A stretch of DNA of 42,542 nt, taken from contig DIUW01000058.1 in assembly GCA_002423125.1 (NCBI GenBank), forward strand, positions 86,324-128,865, in the 5' to 3' direction. Both the position numbers and the translations under genes were made by a program. Source of the stretch: Legionellaceae bacterium UBA6148. Its GTDB lineage: Bacteria > Pseudomonadota > Gammaproteobacteria > Legionellales > Legionellaceae. Every line of letters begins with the position of its first letter. Positions within the stretch are counted from its first letter, which is position 1. Shown here one piece after another: positions 1 to 6,839 of this stretch. The notes under the pieces are model-generated. The model was not told the DNA's origin. It did not search any database and saw nothing but the letters and a program-made list of their open reading frames with translations.

Positions 1-80
1 TCGCAGGCTCGTTAAGGCCTGCTAAATTCCAGGACGACAGTCAAAAACTGCGGAAATGAAGATACTGGATTTGGTCTATC

Positions 81-92
81 GCTTTTTCCAGG
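81..92. repeat. Possible end of a CCTGG-family miniature inverted-repeat element
   Basis: GCTTTTTCCAGG here is identical to the outer end of the palindromic elements at 16597-16774 and 24921-24970. It sits immediately before the hslO stop codon. The matching left end is not visible, so this is either a copy running off the window start, a decayed copy or a chance match. Seen directly: the 12-base identity. Inference: common origin. Confidence 0.35.
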
Positions 93-93
93 A

Positions 94-933
94 TTATCGA
101 AATAGCATCGCAACATCGATCGGGTCAAAACTATAGCGATGATTGCAAAAATCGCAGCAGACTTCAACGCGTCCAGTTTCCTCTAAAAGTTGTTCGACTT
201 CTTTTTTTCCTAATACGTTCAATACCTGCTTCATTTTGTTTGAATTGCAGCGGCACCTAAAGTGGACAGAACGTGCGTCATAAAGTCGAAGAACCGTTTC
301 ATGATACAGGCGATGCAATATCGTTGTATTATCCAGTGTGAGAAGCTCTTTATCGCTAATGGTTTGTCCAATTTGTACCGCATATTCCCAAAACTGTTCG
401 CGTTGCGTCGTGTTTTGCTCAGGCATTAATTGCAACAACATGCCTGCTGCCATCTCATCGTCAATGGCAAGCCATATTTTAGTTGGTATTTGTTCTGATT
501 GCGCACAATAATGCATTAAATTATCACTCATCGAGTCAGATATAATCGGAACAATGCTTTGATACGCGTTGGTTTGTTTGTATTGATTAATCGTCAGTGT
601 CATTTGACCTTGTAAAAAGGCTTGAGTGTAGCCTAGATTCGAACCCTCTTTGAATTTTGCGCAGGCACGAATATTTAATTGGTTATCACATTGTACAATA
701 ATAAGCGGCAATGTGTCATTGCCATTGAATTGTAAACTTATCTCGCCTTCGAATTTGATGCTGCCTGCCATTAAAACACATGATACCAGCGCCTCTCCGA
801 GTAGTTTTTTCACAGCAGATGGATATGAACGTTGTTGTATAATAGTGTTGTATACATCGTGTAGATGAACAATCTCGCCTCGAATGCTGGCATGCTCGAA
901 CATAAAATGTTGCAGTGTATCTATTTCTTTCAT
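94..933 (-). CDS. hslO: Hsp33 redox-regulated chaperone
   Basis: This encodes a 279-residue cytoplasmic holdase chaperone of the Hsp33 family, which binds unfolding proteins under oxidative stress. The C-terminal redox switch is intact: a CxC pair at residues 227/229 and a CDFC pair at 260/263, the four zinc-binding cysteines that form disulfides on activation. An extra cysteine at 259 lies next to the second pair. Length is close to the family norm (about 290). It is divergent from the lipoprotein-surE series. The stop codon lies directly against a putative repeat end at 81-92, so the native downstream sequence may have been changed by insertion. Confidence 0.96.
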   Translation of the reverse strand: MKEIDTLQHFMFEHASIRGEIVHLHDVYNTIIQQRSYPSAVKKLLGEALVSCVLMAGSIKFEGEISLQFNGNDTLPLIIVQCDNQLNIRACAKFKEGSNLGYTQAFLQGQMTLTINQYKQTNAYQSIVPIISDSMSDNLMHYCAQSEQIPTKIWLAIDDEMAAGMLLQLMPEQNTTQREQFWEYAVQIGQTISDKELLTLDNTTILHRLYHETVLRLYDARSVHFRCRCNSNKMKQVLNVLGKKEVEQLLEETGRVEVCCDFCNHRYSFDPIDVAMLFR

Positions 934-993
934 TTAATACCTATGCTTTACCCGTTCATGTGCTGATGATACCATGACAATTCCTTATTGTTC

Positions 994-1015
994 TATACTG
1001 CGCGCGCGCAGTATA
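994..1015. promoter_or_regulatory. Perfect 22-bp palindrome with a (CG)4 core in the divergent hslO / lipoprotein-surE control region
   Basis: TATACTG, four CG dinucleotides and CAGTATA form an exact self-complementary sequence. It lies between two divergent genes, 19 bp before the preferred start of the lipoprotein gene at 1034, where a dimeric repressor could bind. No known operator consensus is recognised. Operator function is inference. Confidence 0.4.
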
Positions 1016-1033
1016 TCTATTCACGAGTTGATA

Positions 1034-1405
1034 ATGAAGTATTTGGGTTTATTGATTTCTGGTTTTTGTATCGCATTTAATGCAGCTGCATGTTCACCAC
1101 ATGATGGGGACTATTTTGCGGTTCATCCTAAGTTACTCCAAGAGGCAATTGCCGAATGCCCCGATAAGGCGCCAAAGTTAGTGTCTTGTGATGAACTTCA
1201 TAACATTGCAATTAAGGTCAATAGCTTTGTTTATGAATTAAGAATGGGCCCGCAAGGATTTGGAAAAAAAATATTAGCGTTACAAGAAACGATTGCAGCG
1301 CAGGAGTCAGCTAATCAACCGGATTCAATGCTCTTGCTCGAGAATAAGAAAGAACTTCGGGAGCGTTTGGCGATTGTGGGTTGGCTAGAATCACCGGTGA
1401 ATTGA
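1034..1405 (+). CDS. Small putative lipoprotein upstream of surE, function unknown
   Basis: A 123-residue protein starting at ATG 1034. The longer frame from 974 would translate the palindrome at 994-1015 and places residues before an otherwise clean signal peptide, so 1034 is preferred. The N terminus is a hydrophobic signal ending in NAAAC, a loose lipobox, which suggests lipidation at Cys20 or export. The mature part has more cysteines (AECPDK, VSCDE) that may form disulfides, and a charged helical C-terminal half. Its stop is 2 bp before surE, so the two are co-transcribed. I recognise no characterised family. The ribosome-binding site is weak. Confidence 0.7.
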   Translation: MKYLGLLISGFCIAFNAAACSPHDGDYFAVHPKLLQEAIAECPDKAPKLVSCDELHNIAIKVNSFVYELRMGPQGFGKKILALQETIAAQESANQPDSMLLLENKKELRERLAIVGWLESPVN

Positions 1406-1407
1406 GA

Positions 1408-2163
1408 ATGAAAATATTACTTAGTAATGATGATGGCGTCATGGCGCCAGGAATTGCAGCGCTTGAAACGGTATTATCATCGATTGCCGATATTAGCGTT
1501 ATGGCACCGGATAGAAATCGAAGCGGTGCTAGTAATTCGTTAACGTTGGCTCGACCGTTACGTGTACTTCAGTTAGATAATGGCCGTTATAGTGTAGAAG
1601 GTACTCCGACCGACTGTGTGCATCTCGCATTGACCGGTTTCTTGGAGCCTGGTTTTGATATGGTCGTTTCAGGGATCAACCATGGTGGGAATTTGGGGGA
1701 CGATATTTTATACTCAGGTACCGTTGCGGCTGCTATGGAAGGTAGGAGTTTAGGACTGCCTGCGATAGCCGTTTCGATGGTGGGTGATACGATTCACCAT
1801 TATCAAACGGGGGCATTGATTGTTAAACAATTGGTGATGAAGCTAAGTACTCACTATTTACCTTCACAAACCATTCTTAATGTGAATGTTCCTGATCGAC
1901 CTTTACATGAAATTAAGGGGATTCAAGTCACTCGTTTAGGAACTCGCCATAGTGCAGCGCCTGCTCAAAAAGAACTTGATCCACGAGGGCGACCAATGTA
2001 CTGGATTGGTCCGCCTGGCTCAGAAGCGGATGCTGGTCCTGGAACTGATTTTTGTGCTATAAATCAGGGGTATGTTTCTATTACCCCGCTTCATTTGGAT
2101 ATGACGCACTATAAGATTTTTGATCAAGTATCCGAGTGGATGAATGGAGTTGATCTAATATGA
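1408..2163 (+). CDS. surE: SurE 5'/3'-nucleotidase
   Basis: A 251-residue metal-dependent survival protein E phosphatase acting on nucleoside monophosphates. The family N terminus MKILLSNDDGV is present, with the metal-binding Asp8-Asp9 pair, followed by the APDRNRSGAS loop (about residues 34-42) and SGINHGGNLGDD. The start is set at ATG 1408 because the family begins with this motif; a TTG at 1381 in frame would add nine residues inside the previous gene. It overlaps the next gene by ATGA at 2160. In many gammaproteobacteria surE is followed by pcm (isoaspartyl methyltransferase) and then nlpD-rpoS; pcm is absent here. Confidence 0.97.
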   Translation: MKILLSNDDGVMAPGIAALETVLSSIADISVMAPDRNRSGASNSLTLARPLRVLQLDNGRYSVEGTPTDCVHLALTGFLEPGFDMVVSGINHGGNLGDDILYSGTVAAAMEGRSLGLPAIAVSMVGDTIHHYQTGALIVKQLVMKLSTHYLPSQTILNVNVPDRPLHEIKGIQVTRLGTRHSAAPAQKELDPRGRPMYWIGPPGSEADAGPGTDFCAINQGYVSITPLHLDMTHYKIFDQVSEWMNGVDLI

Positions 2164-2747
2164 TAAATGTATTTTCATATTTGTATGAAAAGGTATTGAA
2201 TTGGTCGGCACATCATCGTGCGCCATTATATTTGGCAGGCGTTTCGTTTGCAGAGTCGTCATTTTTTCCAATCCCGCCGGATGTGATGCTGGTCAGTATG
2301 GGGTTAGCCAAGCCAAAATATTCATGGCGATTTGCCATTATTGCGACCTTGTTTTCAGTTTTAGGTGGATTATTTGGATATATGATTGGTCACTATGGGA
2401 TGGAAGTCATCGAACCCTATCTCATGTCATCGTCCTATGCTGCTAGTGTTACTCGCGTGATGAACTGGTTTGAGCATCAAGGAGTTTGGGTTGTGATTTT
2501 GGCGGGTTTTTCACCTTTTCCTTACAAAATATTCACCATCACAGCCGGTATGATGAATATGGCGTTGTGGCCATTTCTAATTGGGTCAATTATTGGACGC
2601 GGACTGCGCTTTTTTATAGTGTCGGGAATATTGTTTTTTGCAGGTGCGAAAATTGAACCTCATTTACGTCGATATATAGACCGAATTGGTTGGTTGGCCA
2701 TCGTCGTTCTTATTGTTGTCTATTGGGTTGTAACAAAACGTTTGTAG
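2160..2747 (+). CDS. YqaA/VTT-domain inner-membrane protein
   Basis: A 195-residue membrane protein of the SNARE-associated (VTT, DedA-related) family, YqaA type. Visible features are the FFPIPPDVMLVSMGLAKP segment (about residues 32-50), a glycine-rich reentrant region GGLFGYMIGHYG, and the second conserved block GFSPFPYKIFTITAGMM near residue 115, with hydrophobic segments up to the C terminus. Members of the superfamily are lipid scramblase or flippase-like proteins; the exact role of YqaA is not settled. It overlaps surE by 4 bp, so it is translationally coupled. It occupies the place where pcm often lies. Confidence 0.88.
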   Translation: MINVFSYLYEKVLNWSAHHRAPLYLAGVSFAESSFFPIPPDVMLVSMGLAKPKYSWRFAIIATLFSVLGGLFGYMIGHYGMEVIEPYLMSSSYAASVTRVMNWFEHQGVWVVILAGFSPFPYKIFTITAGMMNMALWPFLIGSIIGRGLRFFIVSGILFFAGAKIEPHLRRYIDRIGWLAIVVLIVVYWVVTKRL

Positions 2748-2755
2748 GAGTGATT

Positions 2756-2781
2756 AGGAACGTTGTTTCGGTCACGTTCCT
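2756..2781 (+). other. Small hairpin between yqaA and nlpD
   Basis: AGGAACGT and ACGTTCCT form an 8-bp stem around a 10-nt loop. No T tract follows, so it may be a transcript-processing or attenuating hairpin rather than a classical terminator. Confidence 0.35.
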
Positions 2782-2824
2782 TAGTGCTCGCCTTCCGCCC
2801 TTCAATTTAAATAGGCGCTAAAAC

Positions 2825-3562
2825 ATGATTGAAAATGCTTTAATTCGCGCGAAGTGTGTGATAATGCTTCTGACATTATTCTTTCTTTCCTCTTGCAGCG
2901 ATCGCAATGGATTTGCTCCCGTTGTTGAATCGCAATGGAAACGATTTGATCGTAACGTGCGTCAATATACGGTCAAACGAGGGGATACGCTCTACTCGAT
3001 TGCGTTTCGTTATGATGTGGATTATCGGCAAATGGCTAATTATAATCAATTAAGAAGTCCATACACCGTGCGAATAGGCCAGAAGTTGCGGATAATGCCT
3101 CCCGTTCGACATATTCAAAAACCAACACCGCGCCAGCTGATAAGACCTGTGCCTCGTCCGGCACACATTGCCATGAATGTACCATCGCCTGTTCAGTCTA
3201 ACACGAGTTGGGTTTGGCCTGCTCGTGGTCGGATAGTTGCAAATTTTTCTCCTCAAAACGGTATAAAGGGGATTAATATTTCCGGTAAGAAAGGGGATAA
3301 AATTTATGCTGCATCAAGTGGCGTTGTTGCATACTCCGGTAGTGGGTTAGCCGGTTATGGAAATTTAATTATCATTAGGCATAATAGTCGCTTTATGACT
3401 GCTTATGGCCATAACTTACGAAATAATGTCCATGAGGGGCAGACTGTTCAAAAAGGGCAGGTGATTGCCGATATGGGCTTGATAAACAGGCGTTACTGGG
3501 GGGTTCATTTCGAGATAAGGCAATTGGGTAAACCGGTGAATCCTTTGATCTACCTCCGATAG
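2825..3562 (+). CDS. nlpD: NlpD-like lipoprotein, LysM plus LytM (M23) domains, amidase activator
   Basis: A 245-residue lipoprotein. The signal peptide ends in FLSSC (lipobox). A LysM peptidoglycan-binding domain (about residues 45-90, QYTVKRGDTLYSIAFRY) is followed by a Pro/Arg-rich linker and a C-terminal LytM/M23 domain (about 140-245) with GYGNLIIIRHN and HFEIRQ blocks. The zinc ligands are degenerate: the usual HxxxD reads GIKGINI and the HxH reads YGHNL, so it is probably not a peptidase but an activator of an N-acetylmuramyl-L-alanine amidase during cell separation, as known for E. coli NlpD. It sits directly upstream of rpoS, the conserved gammaproteobacterial arrangement. Confidence 0.93.
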   Translation: MIENALIRAKCVIMLLTLFFLSSCSDRNGFAPVVESQWKRFDRNVRQYTVKRGDTLYSIAFRYDVDYRQMANYNQLRSPYTVRIGQKLRIMPPVRHIQKPTPRQLIRPVPRPAHIAMNVPSPVQSNTSWVWPARGRIVANFSPQNGIKGINISGKKGDKIYAASSGVVAYSGSGLAGYGNLIIIRHNSRFMTAYGHNLRNNVHEGQTVQKGQVIADMGLINRRYWGVHFEIRQLGKPVNPLIYLR

Positions 3563-3660
3563 GTTGTTTAGGATGCGCAGTATAAAATACTTGACAGCAG
3601 TACTACTTATGTTGCAAGAATAAATATACCTTCAAATATTTTTGAAAACAGGTGAATCGC

Positions 3661-4698
3661 ATGTGTCCAAAAGACGAAGCAAAAATAGAGTCGTTTGAAT
3701 TCGAAAACTCAGAAATTGAATTGATTGATGAAGAAACCCTTGTTCAAGACGAGTCTATTGAATCTGAATCTGACTCTGAATTGGATCCTGATTTAGAGTC
3801 GGATCCATACGTTGAATTAATTGAAAAAAAAGATGCTGTTCATTTTAAAGTTGATAAAAATTTTGATAAGACCATGGACGCCACTCAAATTTATTTAAGT
3901 GAAATTGGTTTTTCTCCATTATTGACTGCTGCAGAAGAAGTTCATTACTCAAAACTTGCTTTAAAAGGTGATGTCGCTGGCCGTAAAAAAATGATTGAGT
4001 CAAATCTACGATTGGTTGTAAAAATATCCCGCCGTTATCTCAATCGTGGTCTGCCGTTATTAGATTTGATTGAGGAAGGCAACTTGGGGTTGATGAAATC
4101 AGTTGAAAAATTTGATCCGGATCGTGGCTTTCGTTTTTCAACCTACGCAACATGGTGGATTCGTCAAACCATTGAACGAGCCATTATGAATCAAACACGA
4201 ACCATTCGTTTGCCAATTCATATTGTTAAAGAACTCAATGTTTATTTGCGAGCAGCCAGACAGCTAACCCAAAAACTGGATCATGAACCTTCAGCAGAGG
4301 AAATTGCTGAAATGTTAGATAAGCCTTTGGAGGATGTTCGAAAACTGTTGGGATTAAATGATAAAGTGACTTCGGTCGATACCCCGATTGGGTTTGAAGA
4401 AAATAAATCACTTCTTGACACAATAGCCGACGAAAACAGCGTTGATCCTGCTGACTTATTGACTGACGAAAATTTAAAAATGCACTTAGAAGAGTTTCTT
4501 GATCAACTCACTGACAATCAGCAAGAAGTGATTGCGCGACGTTTTGGATTGCGTGGTTTTGATAAAGCAACCCTAGAAGAAGTTGGAAAAGAAATTGAAT
4601 TAACTCGAGAGCGTGTTCGCCAAATACAGGTGGAAGCGTTGAAAATTTTACGAGTTCATCTTGAGCAAGTGGGTTTGACACAGGAAGATTTATTTTAA
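3661..4698 (+). CDS. rpoS: RNA polymerase sigma factor RpoS (sigma-38)
   Basis: A 345-residue sigma-70 family factor for stationary-phase and stress transcription. ATG 3661 is chosen because AGGTG at 3650-3654 is well spaced; GTG 3652 is an alternative adding three residues. After a very acidic N-terminal stretch (about residues 5-55) come region 1.2 (DATQIYLSEIGF), region 2 (RLVVKISRRYLNRGLPLLDL, EKFDPDRGFRFSTYATWWIR), region 3 and region 4.2 with the TLEEVGKEIELTRERVRQIQ helix-turn-helix. RpoS commonly depends on a promoter inside or upstream of nlpD. Assignment as RpoS rather than another sigma-70 paralogue rests on size, region 2 sequence and the nlpD neighbour. Confidence 0.96.
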   Translation: MCPKDEAKIESFEFENSEIELIDEETLVQDESIESESDSELDPDLESDPYVELIEKKDAVHFKVDKNFDKTMDATQIYLSEIGFSPLLTAAEEVHYSKLALKGDVAGRKKMIESNLRLVVKISRRYLNRGLPLLDLIEEGNLGLMKSVEKFDPDRGFRFSTYATWWIRQTIERAIMNQTRTIRLPIHIVKELNVYLRAARQLTQKLDHEPSAEEIAEMLDKPLEDVRKLLGLNDKVTSVDTPIGFEENKSLLDTIADENSVDPADLLTDENLKMHLEEFLDQLTDNQQEVIARRFGLRGFDKATLEEVGKEIELTRERVRQIQVEALKILRVHLEQVGLTQEDLF

Positions 4699-4699
4699 A

Positions 4700-5248
4700 A
4701 TGATGTCTCCGCCTGATCAGTTAGTCATACAACAAATGACACAATGGATTCGATCGTTTGTTATCAAGTTTAATTTGTGCCCGTTTGCCAAACGAGAAAT
4801 GGACAAATGTTCGGTTCGAATGAAGGTGAGTCCTGCTCAGGCGTTTCAGCATGCACTCGCGGAGCTCAAGATAGAACTTGAATTATTAGATGAAAACCCT
4901 GATCTTGCAACAACATTTCTGATTTTCCCAGCGTTTATGCATGATTTTTTTGATTATTTGGATTTTGTAGAAAAAGCCAATTCGAGTTTATGTGTTGCGG
5001 GTTATGAAGGGATCTACCAGCTGGCCACGTTCCATCCCGACTATTGCTTTGCTGACGCACCCGTTGAAGATGTCACTAATTACACCAATCGCTCACCCTA
5101 TCCTATGCTGCATATTCTTAGAGAAGACGATCTAGAGCGAGCGATTGCCGCGTATGGCAATACAGACAAAATTCCTGAAAATAATATGGCTCGTTTACGC
5201 GAACTTGGTTTAGAGAAAGTGAAGGAATTGTTCCAAGAATGTAAATAA
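4700..5248 (+). CDS. DUF1415 family protein
   Basis: A 182-residue soluble protein matching DUF1415, a family of unknown biochemical function found mostly in proteobacteria. Recognisable blocks are WIRSFVIKFNLCPFAKREM (residues 15-33), the QLATFHPDYCFADAP stretch near 106 and the NRSPYPMLHILREDDLE block near 129. It begins one base after the rpoS stop, with a second in-frame ATG at 4703 that could also be used, and so is probably read through from rpoS. No signal peptide or membrane segment is seen. Conserved Cys and His residues might bind metal, which is only a guess. Confidence 0.88.
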   Translation: MMSPPDQLVIQQMTQWIRSFVIKFNLCPFAKREMDKCSVRMKVSPAQAFQHALAELKIELELLDENPDLATTFLIFPAFMHDFFDYLDFVEKANSSLCVAGYEGIYQLATFHPDYCFADAPVEDVTNYTNRSPYPMLHILREDDLERAIAAYGNTDKIPENNMARLRELGLEKVKELFQECK

Positions 5249-5274
5249 TGAGAGTAAATCAACGTATTTGAACT

Positions 5275-6039
5275 ATGGTGGTGATGGTTATGCAATCAAG
5301 AAGTGAGGGGAAAAAGCGTTTACCTTTAGCAAAGGCAAGCAGTGGGACGTTGAGTCTGGCGGATGCAGCGGCTGTTGGAAAATTGTTTAAAATTTCCACT
5401 ACGGTTGAAGCAGCGAATTATTTTCAGCAGCAATTTAAACAGCAAGTGGTTGGGATGGGACTAACGAAAGATTTTGAAAAAGTTCTGGATGAAATTGATC
5501 GATTTGTTAGTATTATACATGATTCTGCATCGAACTATTGTTTCGGAGACGAAGCAAAATCAGCCTTCATGACGTACCAAAATAAATTGTCAGATGCAGC
5601 TGCGAAAGCGCTGGGAGAATCAGAAACTAAAATAATTAACTTTGACTTTAAAATTAATAGTACATCCGATCTTGTTCAAGGGTTCGTTGCTGATAATGGT
5701 GATTCTCTTGATGAATTTGCGGAAAAACAACTCAATAATATTTATTCTGATTGGCTCACTAAAAATAAAATGGTTTGTAATGACGGAGTGATATACGAGG
5801 GTAAGGATGACAATGGTGTATTTAAAGGCGATGTAGAGACAGATACTGATGGCTCGAATCGGCGAGTTGACCCCGTTAAGTATAGAGATCTTTTCATGGG
5901 TAGAATAGAAGATAAAAAAGGGTTTGCTGCGTTTGTTAAGGAAAAAACCACTTTACAAGATAAAACCCATTCGGGGATAGATGTCAACGTGACCGATTGG
6001 AGCGAGGAGAAGGATCTTACCCAACAAATGCAGAGTTAG
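5275..6039 (+). CDS. Hypothetical soluble protein, possible lineage-specific accessory protein
   Basis: A 254-residue protein with no family I recognise. ATGs at 5275, 5284 and 5290 are all in frame; the G-rich stretch at 5277-5283 would serve best as a ribosome-binding site for 5290 (249 residues). It has no signal peptide or transmembrane helix, is rich in Lys, Asp and Ser, and looks mostly helical at the N terminus (ALADAA, FQQQFKQQ). The C terminus (WSEEKDLTQQMQS) is polar and acidic, which resembles type IV secretion effector tails in Legionellales, but this is weak evidence. It stands alone between a conserved operon and repeat-bearing sequence, and is more AT-rich than rpoS and DUF1415. 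Confidence 0.65.
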   Translation: MVVMVMQSRSEGKKRLPLAKASSGTLSLADAAAVGKLFKISTTVEAANYFQQQFKQQVVGMGLTKDFEKVLDEIDRFVSIIHDSASNYCFGDEAKSAFMTYQNKLSDAAAKALGESETKIINFDFKINSTSDLVQGFVADNGDSLDEFAEKQLNNIYSDWLTKNKMVCNDGVIYEGKDDNGVFKGDVETDTDGSNRRVDPVKYRDLFMGRIEDKKGFAAFVKEKTTLQDKTHSGIDVNVTDWSEEKDLTQQMQS

Positions 6040-6091
6040 TTCGGGCATAGCACCTCAGTACCCCGCAACATCAAATAACGTATTCAAAATC

Positions 6092-6139
6092 CCCTCATCC
6101 GCCCTACGGGCACCTTCTCCCCATGTCTGGGGAGAAGAG
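6092..6139. repeat. Dispersed REP-like intergenic repeat (CCCTCATCCGCCCTACGGGC type)
   Basis: The sequence CCCTCATCCGCCCTACGGGC, then ACCTTCTCCCC and a CTCCCC/GGGGAG hairpin (6117-6134), is of a kind I recall from intergenic regions of many proteobacteria. It lies downstream of the hypothetical gene, between it and the convergent Gly/His-rich gene. It could contribute to transcript 3' end formation. Only one copy is seen in this window. Confidence 0.6.
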
Positions 6140-6172
6140 AAATTGAAGGAAGGAGCGATCGGTGGCAGCTTA

Positions 6173-6556
6173 TTAGCAAGACCAATGTCCACGGATTAAA
6201 TACCCATTTCCATTCCAGTGTTTAGGTATCCACAAACAGCCTGGATTACCAGCGCCATATACGCCAACGCCGTATACACCACCACCCCAGCCGCCATATC
6301 CCCAACCGCGATGTCCCCAGCCGCCACGATGTCCCCAGGCAGCGTTATGTCCCCAGCCACCGTGATGCCCACCCCAGGCGCCGTGATGTCCTCCATGGCC
6401 GCCATGATACCCACCGTGCCCGCCATGTCCGCCGTGCCCACCATGCCCACCGCCGCCGTGGCTGTATGCAATGTTGACTGATCCTAGGAGTAACGCCAAG
6501 GAACATGCTATGCTGCTGAAACGAATAGCACTATTTTTGATATGAGTCTTCATCAT
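6173..6556 (-). CDS. Secreted Gly/His/Trp-rich repeat protein
   Basis: A 127-residue exported protein. Residues 1-32 form a signal peptide (IACSLALLLGSVNIAYS). The mature region is low-complexity, built from GGHGG units (about residues 34-64), then WGHxGGWG units, and ends in a compact segment NPGCLWIPKHWNGNGY followed by HWSC, with two cysteines. Proteins of this kind often bind Ni, Zn or Cu through histidine clusters, but no function is established here. The start has an AAGGAG upstream; ATG 6556 or 6553 is equally possible. Highly repetitive coding can make the other frames look open; the signal peptide, Shine-Dalgarno and C-terminal motif support this frame. Confidence 0.8.
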   Translation of the reverse strand: MMKTHIKNSAIRFSSIACSLALLLGSVNIAYSHGGGGHGGHGGHGGHGGYHGGHGGHHGAWGGHHGGWGHNAAWGHRGGWGHRGWGYGGWGGGVYGVGVYGAGNPGCLWIPKHWNGNGYLIRGHWSC

Positions 6557-6572
6557 TAAACTCCTTCTAATT

Positions 6573-6687
6573 AGGCCTTAAGCGCTGTTCCCACCAGCCT
6601 ACGCTAGCGTAGGCTAAAATCTGCGCCAAGAACCAGATCCCGCGAACAAGTCGCGATACTTAGTGGTCAGAGCGACGCCCAAGGCCT
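6573..6687. mobile_element. Putative 115-bp miniature inverted-repeat element (AGGCCTT ends)
   Basis: AGGCCTT at 6573 and its complement AAGGCCT ending at 6687 bound a sequence whose arms remain partly complementary further in. The element is flanked by a perfect 6-bp direct repeat CTAATT (6567-6572 and 6688-6693), the mark of a transposition target duplication. A perfect 20-bp palindrome (6596-6615, AGCCTACGCTAGCGTAGGCT) lies inside. It carries no open reading frame and sits just upstream of the Gly/His-rich gene, between that gene and a TATAAT-like sequence near 6716. Mobility is inferred. Confidence 0.55.
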
Positions 6688-6839
6688 CTAATTACAAATT
6701 CTTCATGCTCCTTTATTATAGTATATGATTATATTTAGTACAGTTTTTGGTTTTGTTTTTTATTATTTCAGTTTTTTTTGGGCGTTAGCCGGGAATGCGC
6801 GAGCGGTTTGGAAAGGGTCTAAGCGGTGGTCAGCGATCG

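Noticed and set aside
974..1033. Longer N terminus for the lipoprotein gene
   Set aside because: It would translate the 22-bp palindrome and put polar residues before a good signal peptide.
6196..6481. Alternative frames on both strands inside the Gly/His-rich gene
   Set aside because: They are open only because of the GGC/CAC repeats; no signal peptide or Shine-Dalgarno in those frames.
6173..6490. CRISPR-like short repeats
   Set aside because: The repeats are in-frame glycine/histidine codons without unique spacers.
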